From: Frigoriglobus tundricola
GTDB lineage: Bacteria > Planctomycetota > Planctomycetia > Gemmatales > Gemmataceae
Direction of reading: 5' to 3'
DNA: 64,000 nt
Assembly (NCBI RefSeq): GCF_013128195.2
Contig: NZ_CP053452.2
Coordinates: 9,300,001 to 9,364,000, forward strand
Below, piece by piece: positions 9,455 through 17,487 of this stretch. The position numbers and the translations under genes were made by a program. The notes beneath the pieces are model-generated. The model saw only the letters and a program-made list of their open reading frames with translations. It was not told where the DNA came from and searched no databases. Each line of letters starts with the position of its first letter. Within the stretch, counting starts at the first letter, position 1.

Positions 9455-10056
9455 GTTTCGACACCCTCCAGTTTGCGCAGCTCCTCCTGAATCATCTTCT
9501 GAACCCGGCTCCGGGCCTTGAAGATCGCCGTCACCGGCATGTTGAGGTGCCCGGCGGCTTCCGCCCCGGACCGCCCCTCCAGGGCCGTCAAGCGGAACGC
9601 GTCCCAGCTCGGCGGGGTCACGCGGAGCCGGACCCGGCCCATTGCCTCTTCGAGAAGCTCCTTGTCGAACTGCTCTTCCAGCCGCGAAGCGAGTTCTTCC
9701 TGTGCCTCGGCCGAGTCGAGCAGGAACTGCACCCCGCTGTCGCCGCTGCCCCGGTCCGGCCGCTCGCGGGACCGCACGAAGTCACTCAGCGCGTTGCGGG
9801 TCAGGGTCCGCAGCCACCCGCGGAAACTGCCGCTCTGGTCGTAGACGAAGGTGCGGAGCCGCTGCGTCAGGCGGACGAGCACGATCTGGGCGACGTCGTC
9901 CACGTCCGCCTCTTGCAGCTTCCACCGCCGCGCCCAGTCGTAGATCAACCGGCCGTACCGGGTGACGAACTCCTGCCAGGCCGCCTCGTCGGACGGGTCC
10001 GCCCGCAATTTGCCCAGCAGACTCGAGCTGGTGACCGGCCCGATCGAGTCGTCCAT
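9451..10056 (-). CDS. ECF-type RNA polymerase sigma factor
   Basis: 201 aa from ATG 10056 (MDDSIGPVTSSSLLGKLRAD), with GCGGAG about 9 nt upstream; longer starts lack a ribosome site. Region 2 reads WARRWKLQEADVDDVAQIVL and SGSFRGWLRTLTRNALSDFV. Region 4 reads WDAFRLTALEGRSGAEAAGH and a helix-turn-helix AIFKARSRVQKMIQEEL. It overlaps the kinase gene by 4 nt. Planctomycete ECF groups linked to Ser/Thr kinases are known. Control by phosphorylation or by the kinase's zinc finger is an inference. Confidence 0.93.
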   Translation of the reverse strand: MDDSIGPVTSSSLLGKLRADPSDEAAWQEFVTRYGRLIYDWARRWKLQEADVDDVAQIVLVRLTQRLRTFVYDQSGSFRGWLRTLTRNALSDFVRSRERPDRGSGDSGVQFLLDSAEAQEELASRLEEQFDKELLEEAMGRVRLRVTPPSWDAFRLTALEGRSGAEAAGHLNMPVTAIFKARSRVQKMIQEELRKLEGVET

Positions 10057-10555
10057 GAGTGCGTACTCCGCGGCGGCGAGAAACTTGACGCGGTGGTGAC
10101 ACAGGGTGGAAGACATTTTAGAGGGAACACCGGTCGGGTGGGACAACCGAACCGTGAACCCGCTCGGCTTTCCCGCGCACCGGCCGACCGACCGGCACGT
10201 GCGACCGCAACCGGTCACCCATCGGACGCGCGCGAACGCTATCCGCACTCCCTGACGTGCTCAACACGCCATCGCCGCGCCGGTTACACCGGTACGGGGC
10301 GGGTGTCCCGCACCCCAACCCCGGTTCCGCCCGGACCGCTATCGATCCGGGACCCGCCGCCGCACGCGTCACGGCCCTCCCGAAAAATTTCTGATCGGCG
10401 AGTCAGGTTTGAACGCGACCGCAAGTAAGGGGTGGTGAAGACGAGCGGCGCCCTCCGGAACCTGTCCGAAGGAGAGTGCCAGTCGAGGACCGGGAGCACC
10501 GGTTTCGACGGCCCTCGGAGCCGCCCGCTCTCCCTCACAATCAGGAGGCACGCCG
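10057..10555. other. Intergenic region between divergent sigma-factor and DUF1559 genes
   Basis: A 499-nt divergent spacer. Open frames here are arginine-rich shadows. It should hold the promoters of both the sigma/kinase operon (leftwards) and the DUF1559 gene (rightwards). No sigma-70-like boxes stand out in this GC-rich stretch. Confidence 0.45.
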
Positions 10556-11464
10556 ATGCCCTTCGTTCCTCACCCCGCCACCCGCTCGCCCCGGAAAAAG
10601 GCCGCGACCCGTGGCCACACCCCGCGGCGCGGGTTCACGCTCATCGAGTTACTCGTCGTCATCGCGATCATCGCGATCCTGATCGGCCTGCTGCTGCCGG
10701 CCGTCCAGAAGGTGCGCGAGAGCGCCGCCCGTGTGAAGTGCCAAAACAACATGAAGCAGATCGCACTGGCGTGCCACAGCTACGAATCGGCCTACGGGAA
10801 CCTGCCGCCCGGCCGCAACCCGGCCGTGCCCACGGAGTTCACTGGCGCCGGCGGGTGGACGTACCAGCTCCTCCCCCACGTGGAGCAGCAACCGCTGTAC
10901 AACGCGTGCCAGCAGAACTTCCACGCCAACGTCGGTAACCCGGTCCCGCTCTACTACTGCCCGTCCGACGGCCGCGGCGACGTCACCGGGAGCGGCGGGA
11001 CCACCCTGGGCCAGACGAGCGCCGGCCTCACGTGGTACGTCGGGGTGGTCGGCTCCACGTACAACTCGGACGGGACCGTTCCCTCCGGTCAGGGCGGGAT
11101 CTTCCAGCCGGGGACCAAGGTGCGGGTCACGGACGTCACCGACGGGACGAGCAACACGCTGATGATCGGCGAACGACCGCCGGCGGCGGACCTCGCCTTC
11201 GGGTGGTGGAGCTACTCCGACTTCGACAACCTGCTGGGCACCCAGAACTACCTCTCGTTCTACCCGAACTGTACGCTGCCCGGTCTCTTTTCCCCCGGAA
11301 GCACGGCCGCGAACTGCTCGGCCACGAAGTTCTACAGCCTGCACTCGGGCGGCGGGAACTGGGCGTTCGGGGACGGATCGGTCCGGTTCCTGACCTACAA
11401 CTCGCAGGCCGTCACGGTCCCGCTGGCCACCCGCTCCGGCGGGGAAGTGGTCGCGGACTACTAA
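10556..11464 (+). CDS. DUF1559 protein with prepilin-type N-terminus (second copy)
   Basis: 302 aa, with a strong ribosome site (AGGAGG, 8 nt before ATG). A basic leader of about 26 residues precedes [20 protein letters not shown], then VQKVRESAARVKCQNNMKQI. The C-terminal motif HSGGGNWAFGDGSVRFL matches the family. A lipoprotein gene follows 29 nt later, a pairing common in planctomycetes. It is a paralogue of the gene at 1423, diverged outside the motifs. Confidence 0.93.
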   Translation: MPFVPHPATRSPRKKAATRGHTPRRGFTLIELLVVIAIIAILIGLLLPAVQKVRESAARVKCQNNMKQIALACHSYESAYGNLPPGRNPAVPTEFTGAGGWTYQLLPHVEQQPLYNACQQNFHANVGNPVPLYYCPSDGRGDVTGSGGTTLGQTSAGLTWYVGVVGSTYNSDGTVPSGQGGIFQPGTKVRVTDVTDGTSNTLMIGERPPAADLAFGWWSYSDFDNLLGTQNYLSFYPNCTLPGLFSPGSTAANCSATKFYSLHSGGGNWAFGDGSVRFLTYNSQAVTVPLATRSGGEVVADY

Positions 11465-11493
11465 CCCTCCACCCCCCAACGGAAAGACCCGCC

Positions 11494-11937
11494 ATGTGGA
11501 CGCGCCGAACGAAACAGACTCTGACCGTAGCCGTGATTGCCTTCTTGAGTGGCTGTGGGGGCTCGGGCGACCTGACCGGAACGGTGCGCTACCGCGACCA
11601 GCCGCTCTCGTCCGGAACCGTCCAGGTGCGTGGGGCCGACGGGATCGTTCGGTCGGCCCCGATCGAGTCGGACGGAACGTACACGATACCGAATCTGCCC
11701 ACCGGAGCGGTCGCCGTCAGCGTGACCTGCCGCGACCCGCGAGAAGTTGAGTACAGCCGGGCGAAGGCCGCGGGCGGGCGGGGCGGACCTCCGACATCAG
11801 CGGCAAAAGCGGGCGGAAAGGTGGCCAGTCAGGAGGGCTTCTCGCTCATCCCCGCGGCGTACTCGGAGCTGGAGCGGTCCGGCCTGGGCACCACCCTCCG
11901 ATCCGGTCCGAATCGCTACGACATCGATCTGAAGTAA
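11494..11937 (+). CDS. Lipoprotein with carboxypeptidase-regulatory-like domain
   Basis: 147 aa. Signal and lipobox: LTVAVIAFLSGCGGSGDLTG, with Cys as the probable lipidated residue. The body is a single beta-sandwich of the type G-x-V-x-Y-R-D-Q-P-L-x-x-G-T-V, then DGTYTIPNLPTGAVAVSVTC, the pattern of transthyretin-like or carboxypeptidase regulatory domains. It follows the DUF1559 gene with GGAAAG upstream and is probably co-transcribed. Likely an envelope-anchored partner of the pseudopilin-like protein; no function is established. Confidence 0.8.
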   Translation: MWTRRTKQTLTVAVIAFLSGCGGSGDLTGTVRYRDQPLSSGTVQVRGADGIVRSAPIESDGTYTIPNLPTGAVAVSVTCRDPREVEYSRAKAAGGRGGPPTSAAKAGGKVASQEGFSLIPAAYSELERSGLGTTLRSGPNRYDIDLK

Positions 11938-12101
11938 CCGCCCGCCCGTTCGCCCCGATCTGAAACGGATTCCTTCAACAGGTTCCCGACGAATCGACCC
12001 ACGAACCGCCCCGCCGGGGTGGTTGGGGACTGCACGCACCCGCGGGCAGACAACTGCTTCTTGGTTTTGAATCGGTTTACTTTCTTAACTGGAGACTGAT
12101 C

Positions 12102-14846
12102 ATGTGGTTGGAACAACTGCGCCGTAGCCTGGGCCTCACCTCACGCCGTCCGGTCGCGCTCCGGGCCGCGAAAACCCGAACGACCCGCTCCCGACTGGGC
12201 ATGGAGTCGCTCGAAGCACGCGAGGTCCCGGCGGTCATCAACGTCATCAGCACCCTGGATAACAACGATGCCGTTGGCACCGCCGGCCACGCCGGCACCG
12301 CGGCCGACCCGTTCCTGGCCTCCAGCCTGCGCTCGGCCATCTCGTACGCGAACGCCCACTCGGGCGGGAACACCATCAACCTGACCGTTGCCGGTGACTA
12401 CAAGATCACCCTGGCCGGTACCGCGAACGAAACCGACAACCTCGCCGGCGAGTTCGACATATACAACACGGGCGGCGATCTGACCATTCAGAACACCAGT
12501 GGCGGCGCGGTGGCCGTGGACGCCAACCACATGAACCGCGTGTTCGACATCAACCCGAATCTCACAACGACCGGGTTCCTGGTGACGATGCAGGGCTTCA
12601 CCATCGAGAACGGCGTCGCGTCGGACCTGAACAACCTGGACGGCATCACCTCTTCTGGCGGCGGCGTCCTGGTCAACGGCCACGCCAGCTTGACCCTGAA
12701 CAACGTGGTCGTCGCCAACAACACCGCGAACGCGAACGGCGGCGGCGTGGACTTCGGGAACACCGTTGACGCGCCCTGGGTGTTCTCGACCACCAACACC
12801 ACGTTCAGCAACAACCACGCGGGCGACGCCGGGGGCGGCCTGAACGCGGACGGTTCCGGGACGATCACCATCGGTGCCGGCTCGGTGTTCAGTAACAACA
12901 CGTGCGTCAACCAGGGCGCCGGCATCTGGCTGAACGGCCTCCAGGAGGGCACGACCGCCACGTTCGACACCGCCAACCTGACGGTCACCTCGGCCCTGTT
13001 CATCGGCAACTCGGCCCAGACGCAGTTGGGCGGCGGGATCGGCAACTCGGGCAACGGGGCGGTGACCGTCACCGGCAGCACGTTCGAGAACAACACCGCC
13101 GGCACGACCGGGGGCGCGTTCAGCGACATGACGGGTCAGACCGCGGGATCGTCGCTAACCGTCACGAACAGTCTGTTTCTGAACAACTACGCGTTCATGA
13201 ACGGCGGGGCCATCGCCTCCGGCGCGCCGACCACCACGATCACCGACACCGAAATCAAAGGGAACTCCAGTGGCGCCTCGGGCGGGGGCGTCTTCGCCTA
13301 CGGCACCACGTTGACCCTACTGAGCGACACCCTGGCCGATAACACCTCGACCAACAGCGGCGGCGGCATCCTACTTGAAACGACCGGCACCGGTCAGGCC
13401 GCCTCCTCGATCACCAACACCACCATCTCTGGCAACGGCGCGGTCAACACCAACGACGCCAATTCCAACGGCGGCGGCATCGACGTGGGCGGGAGCAGTC
13501 TGGTCCTCCAGAACTCCACCATCAGCGGCAACTACGCGTTCATCGGCGGCGGCATCTTCTCGGACGGGGCCACCGGCAGCACGTTCAGCATCCAGAGCAC
13601 GATCGTGGCCGGGAACCGCGTGACCGACAACGGGACGGACATCGACAATTTAGGCACCGTCCCCATCACAGACCTCGGCAACAATCTGATCGGCGTCCTG
13701 CCCGCGGTGCAGAACACGAGCGAGGGCTTCCCCGTCGCCACCGACCAGATCGGGGGGCTCGGCAACCCGGTCAACCCGCTCCTGGGGGCGCTGACCAACA
13801 ACGGCGGCCCGACGGTCGGGACCGCGGGCGCCTCAATGACCCTGGAGACTCAGGCCCTGCTCAGCGGCAGCACGGCCATCGACGCGGGCAGCAACCCGGC
13901 AACCCTGACCACCGACGCGCGCGGCTTTACGCGGACAGTGGGCCAGGGCACGGACATCGGCGCCTTCGAGGTGCAACCGGCTCTGACGCTGACGCCGTCC
14001 AGCATCCCCGCACTTCAGTTCGGTCAGGGGTACAGCCAGACCGTCACCGCCACCGGCGGCACCGGAACGGTCACCCTGACCTACACCATCACCGGCACAC
14101 TCCCGCCGGGGGTGACGGTCCGGCTGGCGTCGCCGACCTCGGTCACCATCAGCGGCACGCCCACGGGGTCCGGTTTTGCGACGATCACCGTGACCGCTTC
14201 CGACCAAGGGAACGACCGGGTTTCGACCAGCTACACCCTGGCGGTCACGGCCCCGCCCGTCGTTCACACCGCGTCCGTGAGTGCGGCCTTCGGCCCGAAC
14301 GGCGAGGTGCTCGAGGTGGTCGGCACCGACGGCGTCTTGACCCAGTACGACTCCACCGGAGCACACAAGCTGATCGGCGGGGTGCGGGACGTGAGCGTGG
14401 CCTTCGGCCCGCGGGGCGAGGTGTTCGAGGTGGTCGGCACCGACGGCGTTCTGACCCAGTACGATTCGGCCGGTGCCCATGTTCTGGCCGACAACGTCCT
14501 GAGCGCGAACGTGGCGTTCGGTCCCAACGGGGAGGTCATTGAGGTGGTGGGGACGAACAACGTCCTGACCCAATACGACTCGACCGGGATGCACGCCCTG
14601 CTCGGAGGGGTGGTGAGCGTGAGCGTCGCTTACGGCCCGAGTGGGGCGGTGTACACGGTCGTCGGCACGGACGGCACCCTGTCCCGGTACGATTCCACGG
14701 GCGTTCACGTCCTGGCCAACAACGCCCTGAGCGCCAGCGTCGCTATAGACCCGAACGGCCACCAGGTGATCGACTACATCACCACCGGCGGCCTCCTGAT
14801 TCAGATCGACGGAGCCGGTCAACACAACCTGATCCAGGTCTTCTAA
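12102..14846 (+). CDS. Large secreted beta-helix protein with C-terminal repeats
   Basis: 914 aa. The N-terminus carries a basic segment and then RLGMESLEAREVPAVINVI, a planctomycete export/anchoring signature (LExLExRxxPA). Residues about 45-620 form Asn/Gly/Thr-rich right-handed beta-helix repeats (GGGVDFGNT, NNTANANGGG, STISGNYAFIGGGIFSDG). About 630-715 resembles a putative Ig (He_PIG) domain (GTLPPGVTVRLASPTSVTIS). About 720-914 holds five repeats of 39-40 aa with the core AFGPxGEVxEVVGTDGVLTQ followed by YDSTGxHxL. The same repeat ends the protein at 17488. Probably cell-surface; ligand unknown. Confidence 0.85.
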   Translation: MWLEQLRRSLGLTSRRPVALRAAKTRTTRSRLGMESLEAREVPAVINVISTLDNNDAVGTAGHAGTAADPFLASSLRSAISYANAHSGGNTINLTVAGDYKITLAGTANETDNLAGEFDIYNTGGDLTIQNTSGGAVAVDANHMNRVFDINPNLTTTGFLVTMQGFTIENGVASDLNNLDGITSSGGGVLVNGHASLTLNNVVVANNTANANGGGVDFGNTVDAPWVFSTTNTTFSNNHAGDAGGGLNADGSGTITIGAGSVFSNNTCVNQGAGIWLNGLQEGTTATFDTANLTVTSALFIGNSAQTQLGGGIGNSGNGAVTVTGSTFENNTAGTTGGAFSDMTGQTAGSSLTVTNSLFLNNYAFMNGGAIASGAPTTTITDTEIKGNSSGASGGGVFAYGTTLTLLSDTLADNTSTNSGGGILLETTGTGQAASSITNTTISGNGAVNTNDANSNGGGIDVGGSSLVLQNSTISGNYAFIGGGIFSDGATGSTFSIQSTIVAGNRVTDNGTDIDNLGTVPITDLGNNLIGVLPAVQNTSEGFPVATDQIGGLGNPVNPLLGALTNNGGPTVGTAGASMTLETQALLSGSTAIDAGSNPATLTTDARGFTRTVGQGTDIGAFEVQPALTLTPSSIPALQFGQGYSQTVTATGGTGTVTLTYTITGTLPPGVTVRLASPTSVTISGTPTGSGFATITVTASDQGNDRVSTSYTLAVTAPPVVHTASVSAAFGPNGEVLEVVGTDGVLTQYDSTGAHKLIGGVRDVSVAFGPRGEVFEVVGTDGVLTQYDSAGAHVLADNVLSANVAFGPNGEVIEVVGTNNVLTQYDSTGMHALLGGVVSVSVAYGPSGAVYTVVGTDGTLSRYDSTGVHVLANNALSASVAIDPNGHQVIDYITTGGLLIQIDGAGQHNLIQVF

Positions 14847-14978
14847 CGCGGCGGCACCGCCCAAAGCTGCCAAGGAAGGCGGGCCGGGCTTCCTCGACCG
14901 GCTCTCACGGCCGCGTGGTCGAGATTCCATAGTTGCAGCAGAAGAGCGGGCCGCCGATCGGTGGCTCGTTCTGCTTAC

Positions 14979-15455
14979 TCAGTCCGGCGACGTGCCACCG
15001 GGGTTCATCGGAACGCGGTACACGTCGGGCTTGTGGACGTGCATGTAACCGGCGGGATCGGCGGGGGGCTCGAACCCGAACTTCGCGTACAACGCGTGGG
15101 CGTCCCTGGTGACCAGCACGAAGCGGCGGAGCCCCTGCAAGTCCGGGTGCGCGACCACGCACTCCATCAGCCACTTCGACAGGCCCCGGCCCCGGTACTC
15201 GGGCAGTATGAACACGTCGCACAAGTAAGCGAACGTCGCCCGATCGGTCACCACGCGGGCGAACCCGACCTGCCGGTCGGCCCCGTACACGCCGAAGCAC
15301 ACCGAGGCGGCGACCGCCTTGAGCAGTGTGTCGCGCGGGATTCCGGCCGCCCAGTACGTCTCGCGCGACAGATATCTGTGAATCATGTCAATGTCGAGCC
15401 GTGCCGGGTCGGTCGAGACGGCGAAACCGTCTCGCTCGTGCGTGGGCTGGACCAC
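14979..15455 (-). CDS. GNAT-family N-acetyltransferase
   Basis: 158 aa from GTG 15455, with GGAG 8 nt upstream; ATG 15386 inside IDMIHRYL is an alternative but would cut into the conserved start (STDPARLDIDMIHRYLSRET). The acetyl-CoA motif is DVFILPEYRGRGLSKWLME, and the fold continues with FVLVTRDAHALYAKFGFEP. Members of this subgroup begin with DPxRLDxxxIHxxLxxxxYW. Substrate unknown. The gene is convergent with the beta-helix protein gene and divergent from the DUF885 gene. Confidence 0.85.
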   Translation of the reverse strand: MVQPTHERDGFAVSTDPARLDIDMIHRYLSRETYWAAGIPRDTLLKAVAASVCFGVYGADRQVGFARVVTDRATFAYLCDVFILPEYRGRGLSKWLMECVVAHPDLQGLRRFVLVTRDAHALYAKFGFEPPADPAGYMHVHKPDVYRVPMNPGGTSPD

Positions 15456-15572
15456 CGTTTCATCTCCATCGAAATGCAGGCCCGGCCGAGCAATATTCGT
15501 TGCCGTTCCCGGCCGGTCAGCCGTATTCTCACAGTTCTCCTCTCCCTCCGACACCCCCGCGAGGAACAACCC

Positions 15573-17321
15573 GTGACCCGACTCCGCTGGCCGGCCCTCG
15601 CCGGTCTGGTTCTGATCGCGCTCGGCGCGGCACCGAGCACCCACCCGGCCGCGGCCGACGCGCCCGCACCGGGCTCGTTCGCCACTTTGGTGGACGAGTA
15701 CTACGCCGCACTCTTCGCGTGGGACCCGAACCAGGCCACCTATGCCGGCATCCACGACTACGACGACAAGCTGGCGGACCTGTCGGAAGCGAACTACACC
15801 CGCCGCGCCGCGACCCTCCGGAAACAGCACGAACGGCTGAGGGACCTGCGTACCGGCAAGTTGACCGAAGCCGAGGCCATCGACGGCGAAGCCCTCGACC
15901 ACGCGATCCGCGCCGAACTGCTGGAGATCGAATCCGTTCGTGACTGGAAGCGGAACCCGGTGATCTACCTCGGCAAGCCGGCGGAGGCCATCGACCTGTT
16001 GATGAAGCGGTCGTTCGCGCCGCCCGCGGACCGGTTGAAGGCCGTGATCGGCCGGCTCCGGGCCGCGCCGCCGGTCCTCGCGGCGATGAAAGCGAACGTC
16101 GGGGCCCCGCCCAAGGAGTTTGCCGATTTGGGGGTCATCGTTGCCAAAGGGTCCGTCGGCTTCTTCCGTACCGATTTGCCCGCGTGGGCGAAGTCCGCGG
16201 CCGGGAAAGACGAGAAGCTCCTCGCCGAGTTCACGGCCGCCAACGCGGCTGTGATCGACAGCTTCGAGTCCGCGGTCCGGTGGCTCGACAAGGACCTGCT
16301 GCCGAAGGCGAACGGGAAGTACGCCATCGGGGCGAAGGCGTTCATGAAGAAGCTGGAAGCCGAGGAGATGCTCGACATCCCGCTCGACAAGCTGCTCGCC
16401 ATCGGCGAAGCCAATCTGAAGCGCGACCAGGAGGCGTTCGTCGCCACCGCCCGGAAGATCGACCCCAAGCGGACCCCGGCCGAGGTGCTGGCGACCCTCA
16501 ACGAAGACCACCCGAAGCCGGAAGACCTCGTCGGCGCGACGCGCGGGACGATCGAGCGGACCCGCAAGTTCCTGATCGACAAGAAGATCGTGACACTTCC
16601 CTCGGAGGTGCGGCCGACGATCGCGGAAACGCCCGCGTTCATGCGCACCGGCGGGTTCGCCTCAATGGACACGCCGGGGGCTTACGAGACCAAGGCGACG
16701 GAGGCCTTCTACTACGTCACCCCGCCGGAGAAGGAATGGGAGGCGCGGCGGAAGAACGAACACATGCGGCAGTTCAACCGAACGGGCATGGACATCATCA
16801 CCATCCACGAGGCGTTCCCCGGGCACTACCTCCAGTTCCTGTACGCCAAGCAGTACCCGACGAAGGTGCGGAAGCTCTACTTCTGCGGCACCAACGCCGA
16901 GGGCTGGGCGCACTACGCCGAGCAAATGGCCGTGGAGGAGGGGTACGGGGACGGCGACCCCAAGGTGCGGCTGGCCCAACTGAACGAGGCCCTGCTCCGC
17001 GACTGCCGGTACGTCGTGGGCATCAAGCTCCACACCGAGGGGTGGACCGTGGAGCAGGGAAAGCGGTTCTTCGTCGAGCAGGGGTACATCGAGCCCGAGA
17101 CCGCGTTTCAGGAAGCGCGGCGGGGAACGTACAACCCCACGTACCTGTACTATACTCTCGGCAAGCTCCAGATCTACAAGCTCCGCGGCGACGTCCAGAA
17201 GGCGAAGGGCGCGGCGTTCAACTTGCAGGCGTTCCACGACCAGTTCGTGCGCCAGGGCGCGCTGCCCATCAAGTTGATCCGCCGCATCATGCTGCCCGGT
17301 GACACCGGACCGACACTCTGA
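15573..17321 (+). CDS. DUF885-family exported metallopeptidase-like protein
   Basis: 582 aa from GTG 15573, with AGGA upstream and a signal peptide (ALAGLVLIALGAAPSTHPAA). Diagnostic motifs are MDIITIHEAFPGHYLQFLYA, with His and Glu in HEAFPGH at about residues 412-418, and CGTNAEGWAHYAEQMAVEEG. These are the zinc-ligand and catalytic segments of DUF885, a M1/M3-like zinc peptidase fold family. The protein has the usual length. It is likely a periplasmic peptidase; the substrate is not known. Confidence 0.9.
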   Translation: MTRLRWPALAGLVLIALGAAPSTHPAAADAPAPGSFATLVDEYYAALFAWDPNQATYAGIHDYDDKLADLSEANYTRRAATLRKQHERLRDLRTGKLTEAEAIDGEALDHAIRAELLEIESVRDWKRNPVIYLGKPAEAIDLLMKRSFAPPADRLKAVIGRLRAAPPVLAAMKANVGAPPKEFADLGVIVAKGSVGFFRTDLPAWAKSAAGKDEKLLAEFTAANAAVIDSFESAVRWLDKDLLPKANGKYAIGAKAFMKKLEAEEMLDIPLDKLLAIGEANLKRDQEAFVATARKIDPKRTPAEVLATLNEDHPKPEDLVGATRGTIERTRKFLIDKKIVTLPSEVRPTIAETPAFMRTGGFASMDTPGAYETKATEAFYYVTPPEKEWEARRKNEHMRQFNRTGMDIITIHEAFPGHYLQFLYAKQYPTKVRKLYFCGTNAEGWAHYAEQMAVEEGYGDGDPKVRLAQLNEALLRDCRYVVGIKLHTEGWTVEQGKRFFVEQGYIEPETAFQEARRGTYNPTYLYYTLGKLQIYKLRGDVQKAKGAAFNLQAFHDQFVRQGALPIKLIRRIMLPGDTGPTL

Positions 17322-17487
17322 GTGCGGAACGGTGACGTACCGCGGGAAGGTCGCCCAATGCAGTCCGGGGGTGGGAGACGGAGCCTCCCACCGCGGCCGT
17401 CACAACCCGTTTCCGACTCGACCGTTGCGGGGACGAGGCTCGGGCCGTACATTTCTTTTTATTCCTCATAATTCTCCGAGGTTCGAA

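Noticed and set aside
6357-9464. 1035-aa minus-strand frame overlapping the kinase gene
   Set aside because: Arg/Pro/Gly-rich translation in another frame of the kinase gene; all kinase motifs are in the 6542-9454 frame.
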